A stretch of 64,000 nucleotides of DNA from Carnobacterium gallinarum DSM 4847 (GTDB taxonomy: Bacteria > Bacillota > Bacilli > Lactobacillales > Carnobacteriaceae). Of this stretch, positions 39,222 to 49,013 are shown one piece after another. The DNA is taken from contig NZ_JQLU01000004.1 of the NCBI RefSeq assembly GCF_000744375.1, positions 310,001 to 374,000 on the forward strand, read 5' to 3'. Position 1 is the first letter of the stretch. Each line of letters begins with the position of its first letter. Both the position numbers and the translations under genes were made by a program. The notes under the pieces are model-generated. The model had not been told where the DNA came from, made no database searches, and worked only from the letters and a program-made list of their open reading frames with translations.

Positions 39222-40079
39222 TTAGTTATAACGAATCAGTAATCCTGCCAATAGACCTGTTGCGGTATCGACACCAGACGTATGTCCGTTTTGTATTAAC
39301 TTGTTAAAAATAATTGTTAACTTTTGTTGATCATTGCCAGTTGTTAATTCTTCAATCAGCTGAAGTAACGTTGTACTAAATTGACCTTTTAAAGCCGCAA
39401 GTAAATAAGCCTTTCCAATGTCAGTTGTTAGTTGTTCCCCATAAAGTAAATTTGTTAAAATTTGATTAACTTGCTGATCTAAAATGGAATAAGCTTGTTG
39501 AAGACAGAAAAGACCTACTAAGAAATCATCCCCGGATGGTGTCAATCCAACACCTCGACCAACATAATATCGTAAACCTGCTTCTATTTCTGAAGCATCA
39601 GTTGATAACAGTTGTTGAAAAGCGTGCTTTAGTGGGTTATTCCCCTCCATAACAGCTTTTAATGATGTAGGTAAAGCTGTATCAAACCCATTTTTTAAAG
39701 AACATGTTTTTGCCAGATTGATAAGACCATTCATTTGCTCCTGTTTCAAAGGGAGTTTTGTTTGGAGTAATGTTGTTTGATAAGTAAGGCAATTAGTAAG
39801 TGTTACTTGCACTGTTGGATTTGTTTGATCGTAAAAACAGTCATCCTTGAAATAAAGACAGCTTTCAGCTGTGATCTGTTTTTTTAATTTTGTTAATTCA
39901 AGATAGGTTAAATGAATTGCAAAGGGCAATTCTCCATTCTTATCTGATCCAATAAAAAGGAGTTCATTCTGTTGATTAACAAAATTTATTCCATTATCAA
40001 AACGACTATGAAGGCGCCAATGATTATTCTCGTTGAACTGTTTTGTTAATTCTTTAGCATATTTCCAAGCAACAATCAT
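39222..40079 (-). CDS. allH: Oxamate carbamoyltransferase subunit AllH (YlbF, DUF2877)
   Basis: A 285-aa protein with the DUF2877 signature GVGLTPSGDDFLVGLF around residue 180. In E. coli the homologue YlbF works with FdrA and YlbE to phosphorolyse oxalurate to oxamate and carbamoyl phosphate. The gene order G-H-kinase is kept here. AGGAGG precedes the ATG. Sequence similarity in this family is generally low outside the motif, so the call leans on the motif plus neighbours. Confidence 0.85.
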   Translation of the reverse strand: MIVAWKYAKELTKQFNENNHWRLHSRFDNGINFVNQQNELLFIGSDKNGELPFAIHLTYLELTKLKKQITAESCLYFKDDCFYDQTNPTVQVTLTNCLTYQTTLLQTKLPLKQEQMNGLINLAKTCSLKNGFDTALPTSLKAVMEGNNPLKHAFQQLLSTDASEIEAGLRYYVGRGVGLTPSGDDFLVGLFCLQQAYSILDQQVNQILTNLLYGEQLTTDIGKAYLLAALKGQFSTTLLQLIEELTTGNDQQKLTIIFNKLIQNGHTSGVDTATGLLAGLLIRYN

Positions 40080-40127
40080 TTGACAACCTCCTTAGTAGCT
40101 AAGATAAACTATTTTTATTTAAGTCAA

Positions 40128-41390
40128 TTAAACAGTCATTCCTAATTTTTTTGCATAAGCAACAATGGCTTTTTCAAAGCATTCGATTGGTGGATGAACA
40201 GTTCCAGCACCAATTTGACCAGCACCGGCTTTTTTATTAGCAATTCCAGTGTTAATGACTGGAGTAATCCCAGTTTCAACAACTTTACGCGCATCAATTC
40301 CTAGGCAAATTCCTTGGAAATCCCATGTTGGAACGGTAAAATTAGGATTTTGATCAATTACAATTTCCAACATTTCATTACTGATAGATAGGGCATCATG
40401 GAAGCCTCCAGTCCCAATAAAACGTGTGACTGCAGGAGCGGCGATCATAGCCATCCCACCAACACCGAAAGTTTCAGTAATCGCACTATCTCCCATATCC
40501 GGGCTTGCATCTTCACCTGTAAAACCAGTGAAATATAGACCTTGAGGTGTATTTACTGGTCCAGTAAACCATTCATCACCCATCCCACTAATACGGATTC
40601 CAAAGTTTTCACCATTACGACACATTGCAGTAACGATGGTTCCTTCTTCAATCATTCGTGCGCCATCCATCACAGCTTTAGCAGCAGCCATCATAATATT
40701 TAAGAAAAATTGATCTGTATCTGCTAAGAATTTAATCACTGCTTGACGATTGTTATCATCCATATCTAGTCCAACAATAATTGGTGCCATTTCTTTTAAA
40801 AATGCTAATGATGCTGCAATATTACGTTGATGGAATTCATCTCCCATGGCAATCGCTTTAGCAATTAAAACATTTAAGTTCACACCATTTTCTAGGGTTT
40901 GTAATGCTTGACTCAACGTTGGTCCTAAAACATCACGCATCCAACGTAGACGTTCAACCACTTCTTCTGAATAGGCACCAAAGCGTAAAACAGCTCCAAT
41001 TCCTTCATTCATCGTACAATATGCAAAATTTTGATCAGTTTTATTTTCAACAATAAAGACTGGCATATTTCCAGAAGTGATTCCTCCCATTGGTCCCACA
41101 GCATCAAAATGATGACAGGGCATAAATTCAACTTTTCCGTCTTCTAATAAAGCTCGAGCGCTGGCTTCATCAGCCGCCCATTCTTCAAATAAAACAGCTC
41201 CGATACAAGAACCTTTCATTGGATCAGGCATATTTTCCCATTTGATTGGTGGGCCTGCATGTAATAATACTTTTCCTTCTAAAACAGGAATTACTTGTTT
41301 TGCTGGAACAACATCTAATAAAAATGGTGATGATGCCACTATTTTTGCTGCAACAGCTTTATTTGCTTCATCAATTGTTTGATACGTCAT
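40128..41390 (-). CDS. allG: Oxamate carbamoyltransferase subunit AllG (YlbE, DUF1116)
   Basis: A 420-aa protein of the DUF1116 family, recognised by blocks such as HHFDAVGPMGGITSGNMPVF, MNEGIGAVLRFGA and the C-terminal IGAGTVHPPIECFEKA. It is the partner of FdrA/AllF and AllH in oxalurate breakdown. AGGAGG precedes the ATG. It lies between allF and allH as in E. coli. Confidence 0.88.
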   Translation of the reverse strand: MTYQTIDEANKAVAAKIVASSPFLLDVVPAKQVIPVLEGKVLLHAGPPIKWENMPDPMKGSCIGAVLFEEWAADEASARALLEDGKVEFMPCHHFDAVGPMGGITSGNMPVFIVENKTDQNFAYCTMNEGIGAVLRFGAYSEEVVERLRWMRDVLGPTLSQALQTLENGVNLNVLIAKAIAMGDEFHQRNIAASLAFLKEMAPIIVGLDMDDNNRQAVIKFLADTDQFFLNIMMAAAKAVMDGARMIEEGTIVTAMCRNGENFGIRISGMGDEWFTGPVNTPQGLYFTGFTGEDASPDMGDSAITETFGVGGMAMIAAPAVTRFIGTGGFHDALSISNEMLEIVIDQNPNFTVPTWDFQGICLGIDARKVVETGITPVINTGIANKKAGAGQIGAGTVHPPIECFEKAIVAYAKKLGMTV

Positions 41391-41450
41391 GGGTATAGCC
41401 TCCTAATAATTTAAAAACGAATGGTTTTTTGAATGTAATCTTTTATCTAA

Positions 41451-43208
41451 TTACGCTTTTTTATAGTTATTTAAGAAATACAAAACTTTTTGAAGTGTTA
41501 CATCGCCACCGGCAGCTGGTCTCCAGTCAAATTGCACAGCTTTTCCACCAGTCTCACGAATTGCTTCGGAGAAACTTTTTAGCCCAATATTAATTACGCT
41601 TGGTTGAGTTGTCAATAATGCCAATACTTTATCTGAGACTTCAGGAATAGCTATTTCGACAGTTGAATCTGGTGCTGTAATTGTTTTATCTGGATCATTG
41701 ACGTAATGACCTAACATAGCTAAACCAGTACGAACAGCTTTATTGTTACTTTCACAGACAATTACGCCGGCTTCTGTTAAAATTTCTTGTTGACGTACTA
41801 AGTTTTGAGGATCGCTTGTTGTTCCAACTACTGTTCCTAAAACAACTAATTCACGACCAGCTGCTTTAGCTTTTGCCTTAACTTCTTTAATAGCGGGAGC
41901 CAACTCACTAGCCATATCCATATGGGCACCATAACCTAAAACAACATCTACTAAAATAATAGCTGTTTCAGCATCATCAGCCGCTTGTTTAATCATTTCA
42001 ATACGTTTTTCTGGGTCGATCATTGGATGAGGTTTTCCTTGGGTATACATATCGTCACCTAAATCAATGACTTCATTACCTTCTGTTTTTAGAACAAAAC
42101 CATCTTGTTTAATTAAGCCAGCTTTTAAATGTAATGCATCCGCAATCAACATTCCCGCTTCACTAGCTAATGTTCCGCCAGAGTAATAACCTTTCAAATG
42201 TTTTTGTGAAGGTTGAAGCGTTACTTTTGGAACGCTAACCGTTTCATCTAATGCTGCAATTGCTTTGCCATTTAACAAATCAACAGCAATCTTAGCTGTT
42301 TCTTCTAACGTATAAGCAAAATAAAGATTTTCTTCATGATGAGTTGGTTTTTCACCTAGGAAAATAGCTACTACTGGTTTTGATACTTTTCTTAATAAAG
42401 CCACAACTTTATCACGAACTGCTTTTGCAGGTGGCTTAGAAATAACGACAATAATATCTGTTTGAGGATCTTTTTCTAAAGCAGCAATGCTATCCAGCAT
42501 CGTAATTCCACCAATTTTTTCAGATAAATCACGTCCACCCGTTCCAATTGCATTTGTAACTCCAGCACCTAATTTATCGATAATTGTTGAAACTTCTTGA
42601 ATCCCTGTACCTGAAGCTCCGACAATCCCAATTTTGCCAGGACGGACGATATTCGTAAAGGCCATTGGAACACCATTGATAATTCCTGTTCCACAATCTG
42701 GTCCCATTACTAACAAGCCTTTTTCATGGGCCTTTTGTTTCAAATGCAATTCATCTTCAATCGACATATTGTCACTGAAAATAAAAACATTTAACTCTTC
42801 ATCTAAAGCTTTTTCAGCTTCTAAAGCAGCATAAGTTCCTGGAATCGATAACAAGGCCATATTTGCATCAGCCCCCATTTTAATTGCTTTATCCCAAGTT
42901 CGTGCAGCTTCATCAGCAGTTTCATTAGAAGAAGTTGCTTGAGAAAGTAAAAATTCATCAACTTCAGCTAAAACAGCATCAATAATTGAGGCATCTTCAG
43001 TATCTAAAACAATAGCTAAATCATTTGCAGAAGCATCTTCAAGTTCTGGAGTGCGTAAGCCGCTGCCACCCATGATATCTTTATTAGCAGGTGTCCCCAT
43101 CATAATTGACACACGCTCAATTCCATCCATTGTGCTAATTTTATTGGTTAACAACATTAATACTACAGAATCTTGATAAGCATTTTCTTTAATAATTGTG
43201 TGTAACAT
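41451..43208 (-). CDS. allF: Oxamate carbamoyltransferase subunit AllF (FdrA)
   Basis: 585 aa from the ATG at 43208, 8 nt after GCGAGGA; a TTG at 43223 lies within that site. The protein resembles acyl-CoA synthetase-type folds. It has an N-terminal domain, a Rossmann-like CoA-ligase domain with IGIVGASGTGIQEVSTI (around 200) and GTGGRDLSEKIGG, and a C-terminal ligase-like domain with GYYSGGTLASEAGML and VLGYGAHMDMA. It is homologous to E. coli FdrA, now known as a subunit of the enzyme splitting oxalurate. The following two genes encode its partners. Confidence 0.92.
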   Translation of the reverse strand: MLHTIIKENAYQDSVVLMLLTNKISTMDGIERVSIMMGTPANKDIMGGSGLRTPELEDASANDLAIVLDTEDASIIDAVLAEVDEFLLSQATSSNETADEAARTWDKAIKMGADANMALLSIPGTYAALEAEKALDEELNVFIFSDNMSIEDELHLKQKAHEKGLLVMGPDCGTGIINGVPMAFTNIVRPGKIGIVGASGTGIQEVSTIIDKLGAGVTNAIGTGGRDLSEKIGGITMLDSIAALEKDPQTDIIVVISKPPAKAVRDKVVALLRKVSKPVVAIFLGEKPTHHEENLYFAYTLEETAKIAVDLLNGKAIAALDETVSVPKVTLQPSQKHLKGYYSGGTLASEAGMLIADALHLKAGLIKQDGFVLKTEGNEVIDLGDDMYTQGKPHPMIDPEKRIEMIKQAADDAETAIILVDVVLGYGAHMDMASELAPAIKEVKAKAKAAGRELVVLGTVVGTTSDPQNLVRQQEILTEAGVIVCESNNKAVRTGLAMLGHYVNDPDKTITAPDSTVEIAIPEVSDKVLALLTTQPSVINIGLKSFSEAIRETGGKAVQFDWRPAAGGDVTLQKVLYFLNNYKKA

Positions 43209-43242
43209 TCCAATTCCTCGCAATCTTTTTATAGTTTAAAAG

Positions 43243-44292
43243 TTATTCAGCAAATTTATTTTTATGATCGTAACGATCAAAGTGAATGGCATCACCTGTC
43301 AGATAGTCATAAATATCATCAACAATTTCAATCCCATTTTTTTCATAATTTTCTTCTCTTTGACGTCCACGTTCACCAGGATAATTAACTTCAGTGAATC
43401 CTTCACTTGGTTTAATTTCTTTTAATTCATCCAACATTTGACTAATATTCGCTTTAAATAGGTCTAAATCAGTAAAGTTGGCTGGATTTATGACAATATG
43501 CAACTGACCTAGTTCCCGTCCAGCTGATAAATCATGATACATAGAACTCACATGTTTTCCAAAGGGTAATCCCAATAAAATACCTGAAAGAACATCTACC
43601 ATCATCATTAAGCCATAACCTTTTGGACCAGCAATCGGCAATAAAGCATTGACTTTAGTTGAATCCGTTGTTGAATTTCCCTCTGCATCTACTGCCCAAT
43701 TATCAGGAATTGCTTCATTTCTTGAGCGAGCATGTAAAATTTTTCCCCATGCTTGAACCGTTGTTGCCATATCAAAGGTAATCATACGTTCATCTTGGCT
43801 AGGAGCTGCAAAAGCAATTGGATTTGTTCCAAAATAAGCTTCACTTCCACCAAAAGGTACAACCATTGGATCTGATTGACAAACGGAAATCCCAATTAAA
43901 TCTTCTTTAGCTGCCATTTCCACAAAATAAGCTAAGGCTCCGCTGTGGGACATATTTCGTACACCAACTACAGCTAAGCCAGTTTCTTTAGCCATTGTAA
44001 TTGCTTCATCCATCGCTAATTTTGCGGCAACATGACCTGCTCCATTATCGGCTTCAAAGATTCCACAACTTGGAGCCGTTTTTCTAAAACTAAAATCTGG
44101 ATTATTCGTAATTCCACCTTTAGCAATTCGCTCTGAGTAATATTCTACCCGAACTGCCCCATGTGAATGAATCCCACGTGCATCTGCAAAAGTTAAGACA
44201 TCACTGACAATCCCCGCTTGGTCTTTTGGCAAACCTGCTGCTTCGATTTTATCTTGCATTAATTGATGTAGTTTTTCTTTGGTTACTTTCAT
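43243..44292 (-). CDS. allD: Ureidoglycolate dehydrogenase-like protein, copy 1
   Basis: A 349-aa protein of the malate/L-lactate dehydrogenase-2 family (PF02615). The catalytic His is in RNMSHSGALAYF, and the family blocks FADARGIHSHGAVRVEYY, GTNPIAFAAP and PIAGPKGYGLMMMVD are intact. AllD oxidises (S)-ureidoglycolate to oxalurate with NAD(P)+. A second close paralogue is immediately upstream (44380-45462); by eye about two-thirds of positions match. Which of the two is the main AllD cannot be decided. GGGGAGAG precedes the start. Confidence 0.88.
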   Translation of the reverse strand: MKVTKEKLHQLMQDKIEAAGLPKDQAGIVSDVLTFADARGIHSHGAVRVEYYSERIAKGGITNNPDFSFRKTAPSCGIFEADNGAGHVAAKLAMDEAITMAKETGLAVVGVRNMSHSGALAYFVEMAAKEDLIGISVCQSDPMVVPFGGSEAYFGTNPIAFAAPSQDERMITFDMATTVQAWGKILHARSRNEAIPDNWAVDAEGNSTTDSTKVNALLPIAGPKGYGLMMMVDVLSGILLGLPFGKHVSSMYHDLSAGRELGQLHIVINPANFTDLDLFKANISQMLDELKEIKPSEGFTEVNYPGERGRQREENYEKNGIEIVDDIYDYLTGDAIHFDRYDHKNKFAE

Positions 44293-44379
44293 ATCTCTCT
44301 CCCCACTATTCTATTTTATTAGTCCCAATAGACTTTATTCATCTAGTAAGTACTATTTCTTACTAGCTAATTTTCAATT

Positions 44380-45462
44380 TTATTTAGCCAGTTCCTTTTC
44401 CCCAAAAGCACTAGCTTTGTCGTATCGATCAAAATGAATGGTTTCACTAGTTAAATAATCATAAATTTCTTTAACAATTGGAATCCCTTCTTTTTTATAT
44501 TTTTCAGCAACTATTTCAGACAATTCACCTGGATAAAGAACTTGATCAAATCCAGCAGCTGGTTTAGTTTCGTGTAATTCTTCCACCATCTGATTGACAT
44601 CCGTTTTGAATTTATCTAAATCAGTAAAGAAACTAGGATTAATGATAATATGCAATTGTCCTAAATTTCTACCAGCCGTAATATCTGTATACATTGATGA
44701 AACATGTTTACCAAATGGTAAACCTAGTAAAGTACCTGATAAACTATCAACCATCATCATTAAACCATAGCCTTTTGGACCAGCAATTGGTAATAATGCG
44801 TTCACTTCATGTGGATTTGTTGTTGGTTTTCCATCGCCATCCACTGCCCAAGTTTCTGGAATATCAACGTTTTTTGAACGAGCATCTAAAATCTTGCCCC
44901 ATGCTTGAACCGTTGTTGCCATATCAAAAACAATTGGATCATGCCCTTTTCTTGGTGCCGCAAAAGCAATCGGATTCGTACCGAAATACGGTTCTGCTCC
45001 ACCAAATGGAACGACCATTGGATCCGATTGACAAACAGATAAAGCAATCATATCTTGTTCAGCTGCTTGTTTAACAAAGTAAGCTAAAGCACCACTATGC
45101 CCCATTTGATGAACCCCAACTACACCAATTCCAGTTTCTTTTGCTAAACGAATAGCTTCTTTCAAAGCTTCTTTTGCCGCATAATGTCCAACGCCGTTAT
45201 CTGCCTCAAACACTCCAGTACTAGGTCCCGTTTGTTTAAAAGCAAATTCTGGTGTTAAATTACTCCCGCCTTTGGCAATTCGTTCTGCATAATAATCTAC
45301 CCGAACTGCTCCATGAGAATGAATCCCACGTGCGTCCGCAAATGCCAATGTTTCGGCAACGGTATGTGCATGTAAACTTGAAAGTCCTGCTTTTTCAAGT
45401 TTTGTTTGAATTAATTGGTGAAGTTCCGGTTCAGTTACCCGAACCATTTCTAGTTCTGTCAT
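44380..45462 (-). CDS. allD: Ureidoglycolate dehydrogenase-like protein, copy 2
   Basis: A 360-aa paralogue of the next gene. It has the same FADARGIHSHGAVRVDYY start, a His in HQMGHSGALAYF, GTNPIAFAAP and PIAGPKGYGLMMMVDSLSG. It differs in a short N-terminal extension and a longer C-terminus (KASAFGEKELAK). It lies between allE and copy 1 with an 87-nt gap, so it looks like a tandem duplication inside the operon. Possible fates are a true AllD with a lactate- or malate-like relative, or dosage. An alternative ATG at 45447 exists. Confidence 0.88.
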   Translation of the reverse strand: MTELEMVRVTEPELHQLIQTKLEKAGLSSLHAHTVAETLAFADARGIHSHGAVRVDYYAERIAKGGSNLTPEFAFKQTGPSTGVFEADNGVGHYAAKEALKEAIRLAKETGIGVVGVHQMGHSGALAYFVKQAAEQDMIALSVCQSDPMVVPFGGAEPYFGTNPIAFAAPRKGHDPIVFDMATTVQAWGKILDARSKNVDIPETWAVDGDGKPTTNPHEVNALLPIAGPKGYGLMMMVDSLSGTLLGLPFGKHVSSMYTDITAGRNLGQLHIIINPSFFTDLDKFKTDVNQMVEELHETKPAAGFDQVLYPGELSEIVAEKYKKEGIPIVKEIYDYLTSETIHFDRYDKASAFGEKELAK

Positions 45463-45492
45463 GATAAAAACTCACTTTCTATTAAATAAATT

Positions 45493-46281
45493 TTATAGTT
45501 GTGCATCTCGATTGCAATCTTTAGAATACAAATAACTAAAGCTTTCTTCACGTCCAACTGCATACGTTGCTTGAGGAACATAGGCTCCCATAAATAAATA
45601 ATCTCCTTTTTTAATTGGTAACCATTCATTATCTAACACGTACACTCCGGCACCAGATAACATATACGCTCCATGCTCTTGTACATGCGTTTCGATATAA
45701 CCATGACTTGCTCCAGGTTTAAAAGATAGAATATGGAAATTCATATCAAAGCCTAAATCTTTTGGTAATAAATCAGTTAAAAGAACATCGGACATACCTT
45801 CATAATGTTCCGCTTCAATATCATTGGTATTGCCACTAACTACATGCGCTTCATACCCCTTAACTACTTCATAGCGTTTTTTATATAAGAAAATCTCACT
45901 ATTTTTACCATCATTCTGATTTTCTAAATACATTTTTTTCCCTGCAGGTAAATAAACATAGCCTCCAGAAGTATGGATGTATTCGCTTTCACCATCACTA
46001 ACTTTGACTTTTCCATCTAAGATATAAACAAATGTTTCAACACCCGCTTCGCCATACCCCATTGTATTCTTGCCATCAGGTAGCATTGTAATAATATAAT
46101 CAACAAAACTTGCTCCTAATTTTGGTGAAGATAAAATTGATAATTCACAATTTTCAAATCCTGGTACTGTATTTTTTACTAGACCATCGGGTGGAATTAA
46201 AGCAAAATTTCCTCTTCTAATGATTGAACGTGATGCTAATAAGTCATTACTATAGCCTGTATTGTTATTTTTGTATCCCAT
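45493..46281 (-). CDS. allE: (S)-ureidoglycine aminohydrolase
   Basis: A 262-aa bicupin. The first cupin is around 60-130 (GKNTMGYGEAGVETFVYILDG) and the second around 185-255 (HGYIETHVQEHGAYMLSGAG, with metal-binding His/Glu/His residues). AllE releases ammonia from ureidoglycine to give (S)-ureidoglycolate in a Mn-dependent reaction. GTGAGG precedes the ATG. It is directly upstream of the allD pair and downstream of the transporter. Confidence 0.93.
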   Translation of the reverse strand: MGYKNNNTGYSNDLLASRSIIRRGNFALIPPDGLVKNTVPGFENCELSILSSPKLGASFVDYIITMLPDGKNTMGYGEAGVETFVYILDGKVKVSDGESEYIHTSGGYVYLPAGKKMYLENQNDGKNSEIFLYKKRYEVVKGYEAHVVSGNTNDIEAEHYEGMSDVLLTDLLPKDLGFDMNFHILSFKPGASHGYIETHVQEHGAYMLSGAGVYVLDNEWLPIKKGDYLFMGAYVPQATYAVGREESFSYLYSKDCNRDAQL

Positions 46282-46312
46282 TTAAAAGACCTCACTTTAG
46301 TTTTAATATAAA

Positions 46313-46357
46313 TTCGCTACAAGAATCCTTCTTCATAAAGATGATTTTTGTAGCGAA
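46313..46357 (-). terminator. Stem-loop between the MFS gene and allE
   Basis: A 15-bp stem (46313-46327 with 46343-46357; one G-U pair), 15-nt loop, then TTTATATT on the minus strand. It is probably a partial terminator inside the cluster, which would lower expression of allE and later genes relative to allC and the transporter. Confidence 0.55.
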
Positions 46358-46382
46358 TAACAAAAATTTTAATTATTTTAAA

Positions 46383-47633
46383 TTAAGCTTTTTTCTTTTT
46401 CATTAAGATATTTGCACCTAAGAATAAAACGGTACCTACAACCATAATTAATGCTGAAAGATAAAAACCATTCACTTTGGAGCCTGTTGCATCTGAAATC
46501 ACTCCTGTTACCCATGGAGCTAATACTGAAGAACTCATTCCGAAGAAGTTAAATACGCCAAATGTTGTTCCATAGCCTTTTTTAGGAGCGGTATCACCGA
46601 TATAAGAAATAATAATTGGTTCAACGGCTAATTTACCAAGTAAGCCATATAAAACTAACCCAACCAATAAAATTCCAGATGATGGAGCTAACACAGTTAA
46701 AATCAACATTCCCGCTGCTAATAATTCTAAAACAACGATAAATTGAATTTTTTTAGATTGAAATTTATCAGATAAGCGACTGAAGAACAACGCTCCTGGA
46801 ATTGCTGAAAAGGCAACTAATGCAGATGAAAAACCAATTGCAACACCTTGAAAACCACGTTCTTGTTGTAAGAATGAAGGCAACCAAGTTACTACCATGT
46901 AATAGCCATAACATGTTGCAAAATATAATACATACGAAGCAATCATATTTGGTGCGAATAACGTACTCATTGAAACTTTATCTTCTGGATCATTTTTCGT
47001 TTTGTTCGTAACGTGATTAACAACTGTATCTGGTGTTGTACGGATAATTTTAACAAAAGCAATCATAATGAAGACAACTAAAACAGCAACTAAATACATC
47101 ATAATTTGCCATGGTAAGTTTAATTGTTTTACTAATAAACTTGAAAGAATTAATCCAACTCCCATACCTACAGCGGAACCACTATTAATAATTGCAGTAG
47201 AAAGACCACGACGTTCTTGTGGAATACTTTCAGATGATAATGAATATGCTGAACCATAGTAAGAACCACAGCCAATTCCGGCCATCAAACTACCAACATA
47301 AACCATTCCGATTCCATTTGCATTGGCAATGACAATTGCTGCAAGGGCAAATAATGTAAATCCTGGAATTAAGACGGCTTTTTTCCCGAATTTGTCTACT
47401 AAAATTCCAGCTGGTATTTGCATTCCGGTATAACCAAAAAAGTAAAAACTTGAAATAGCACCTAACGCACTATCGCTAATGCCTCCACCTAATGACAGAT
47501 TTAATTCTGTAAAGATTGGTGATAATGCTGAACGATAAATCCAAATAACCGCCCATCCTAGACATAGCATAATGATAATCTGCTGCCAGTACTCTAATCC
47601 TTTTTTCTTCACTACTTGTTGTTGATTCTCCAT
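46383..47633 (-). CDS. MFS transporter, probable allantoate or ureide uptake
   Basis: A 416-aa major facilitator protein with about 12 membrane helices. The conserved loop between helices 2 and 3 is GILVDKFGKKAVLIPG. The closest general type is the anion:cation symporter/hexuronate-like branch. The substrate cannot be read from sequence. Its place between allC and allE suggests import of allantoate, allantoin or another ureide. No allantoinase is present in the window, which favours allantoate; that is inference. AGGGGG precedes the start. Confidence 0.85.
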   Translation of the reverse strand: MENQQQVVKKKGLEYWQQIIIMLCLGWAVIWIYRSALSPIFTELNLSLGGGISDSALGAISSFYFFGYTGMQIPAGILVDKFGKKAVLIPGFTLFALAAIVIANANGIGMVYVGSLMAGIGCGSYYGSAYSLSSESIPQERRGLSTAIINSGSAVGMGVGLILSSLLVKQLNLPWQIMMYLVAVLVVFIMIAFVKIIRTTPDTVVNHVTNKTKNDPEDKVSMSTLFAPNMIASYVLYFATCYGYYMVVTWLPSFLQQERGFQGVAIGFSSALVAFSAIPGALFFSRLSDKFQSKKIQFIVVLELLAAGMLILTVLAPSSGILLVGLVLYGLLGKLAVEPIIISYIGDTAPKKGYGTTFGVFNFFGMSSSVLAPWVTGVISDATGSKVNGFYLSALIMVVGTVLFLGANILMKKKKA

Positions 47634-47646
47634 TAATTGTTTCCCC

Positions 47647-48885
47647 CTAATCGATGTATGCTAATTCATAAAGTGCGGCTGCCATTGTTTTAACACCTTC
47701 AACCAAATCTTCATTTTTTGTATCTTCTGCTGGATTGTGACTAATGCCACCAATACTAGGAACAAAAATCATAGCTGTTGGAATATGTGGTGCAATAATT
47801 TGTGAATCATGTCCAGCACCACTATGCATCATACGATAGTTAATACCTTCTGCCTCAGATACTTTTTTCAATACATCAATAATCGTATCATCCATTGGAA
47901 CAGGAGGTTCATTCATCCAAAGATCAATGTCAATTTCCATTCCCATATCGCTAGCAATTTGCTTCATATCATTTTCAATTTCAGTTGTAAATGCGTCTAG
48001 TTCAGCTTGATTCGTATGACGACAGTCCATTGTAAACAGAACTTCCCCTGGTACAACATTTACTGTATTTGGTTTTGGTTCAACTTTACCAAAGGTTAGG
48101 ACTAAAGGTTCGCCAACTGCTCTAGCTTTATCAATTGATTGAGAACAGATTTTGCTAAATGCATAAACGGCATCTTTACGGTACTTCATAGGTGTTGTTC
48201 CTGCGTGATTTGCTTCACCTTTTAGGACAATTGTATAACGTTTTTGTCCAACAATACTTGTTACTACACCAACCGATTTGCCTTCTAATTCTAAGACATT
48301 TCCTTGTTCAATATGAATCTCAACAAAAGCTTTAATATCATCACGAACCGCTTCATCTGCTTGTTTAAAATCAAAACCAGCATTGTGCATAGCATCAACA
48401 AATTTCACACCGTTAAAATCAGAAATATCAACGACATCTTCTTTTTTTGCTTCATTAAATAAATTTTTACTACCCCAAAAAGCATATGGGAAACGGCTAC
48501 CTTCTTCTTCTGCCATTGAAATGACTTCTAATGTACGAAGTGGTTGACCATATTTTTCTTTTAAAAGTTTGACTGCTAAGTATGCAGAAAGTACTCCAAA
48601 TTGTCCATCTAATTTCCCACCATTTACCACAGTATCGATATGCGAACCTGCTAAGATGGTTTCATTAGGATATTTTGATCCTTCTAAACGACCAAACAAA
48701 TTCCCGATAGCATCAAATTTTGTTGTCATTCCAACTTCTTCTAACTTAGCTTTGACGCCATTTTGAGCTTCTAACCATGAATCTGAATACAATAAACGTG
48801 TTGTTCCTCCAGTTGGATCTGCTCCGATACTAGATAACCATTTCACACTTTCTAAAACTTCTTTGTCTAAATCTAATTGAGCCAT
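47647..48885 (-). CDS. allC: Allantoate amidohydrolase
   Basis: 412 aa from the ATG at 48885, chosen because AAAGGA lies 8 nt upstream. It belongs to the M20 peptidase/hydantoinase-carbamoylase family. Metal-site residues are seen in AGSHIDTVVNGGKLDGQFGV, AEEEGSRFPYAFWGSKN and FVEIHIEQG, and a C-terminal HSGAGHDSQ. AllC hydrolyses allantoate to (S)-ureidoglycine, CO2 and ammonia. It is the first gene of the nine-gene cluster. N-carbamoyl-L-amino-acid hydrolase is the sequence alternative, made less likely by the neighbours. Confidence 0.92.
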   Translation of the reverse strand: MAQLDLDKEVLESVKWLSSIGADPTGGTTRLLYSDSWLEAQNGVKAKLEEVGMTTKFDAIGNLFGRLEGSKYPNETILAGSHIDTVVNGGKLDGQFGVLSAYLAVKLLKEKYGQPLRTLEVISMAEEEGSRFPYAFWGSKNLFNEAKKEDVVDISDFNGVKFVDAMHNAGFDFKQADEAVRDDIKAFVEIHIEQGNVLELEGKSVGVVTSIVGQKRYTIVLKGEANHAGTTPMKYRKDAVYAFSKICSQSIDKARAVGEPLVLTFGKVEPKPNTVNVVPGEVLFTMDCRHTNQAELDAFTTEIENDMKQIASDMGMEIDIDLWMNEPPVPMDDTIIDVLKKVSEAEGINYRMMHSGAGHDSQIIAPHIPTAMIFVPSIGGISHNPAEDTKNEDLVEGVKTMAAALYELAYID

Positions 48886-48946
48886 TTTGTTCATCCTTTC
48901 TGTTGTCAAACGTTGAATTCATTTACTACTTACTTACACCTCTAAT

Positions 48947-48960
48947 TGTAAGCGCTATTC
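48947..48960. promoter_or_regulatory. Candidate cre (CcpA) site upstream of allC
   Basis: TGTAAGCGCTATTC matches the cre consensus TGWAAGCGYTWNCA at 12 of 14 positions, 61 nt before the allC start. It would link ureide use to carbon catabolite repression. The two mismatches are at the 3' end. Confidence 0.4.
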
Positions 48961-49013
48961 ACAAAGATAGCATTGTCCAAAGAAGCTAAATCACTTAGGG
49001 TTTATTTGTCCAT

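Noticed and set aside
44694-45074. Plus-strand ORF of 126 codons opposite allD copy 2
   Set aside because: Shadow of a conserved gene; no ribosome site and no recognisable product.
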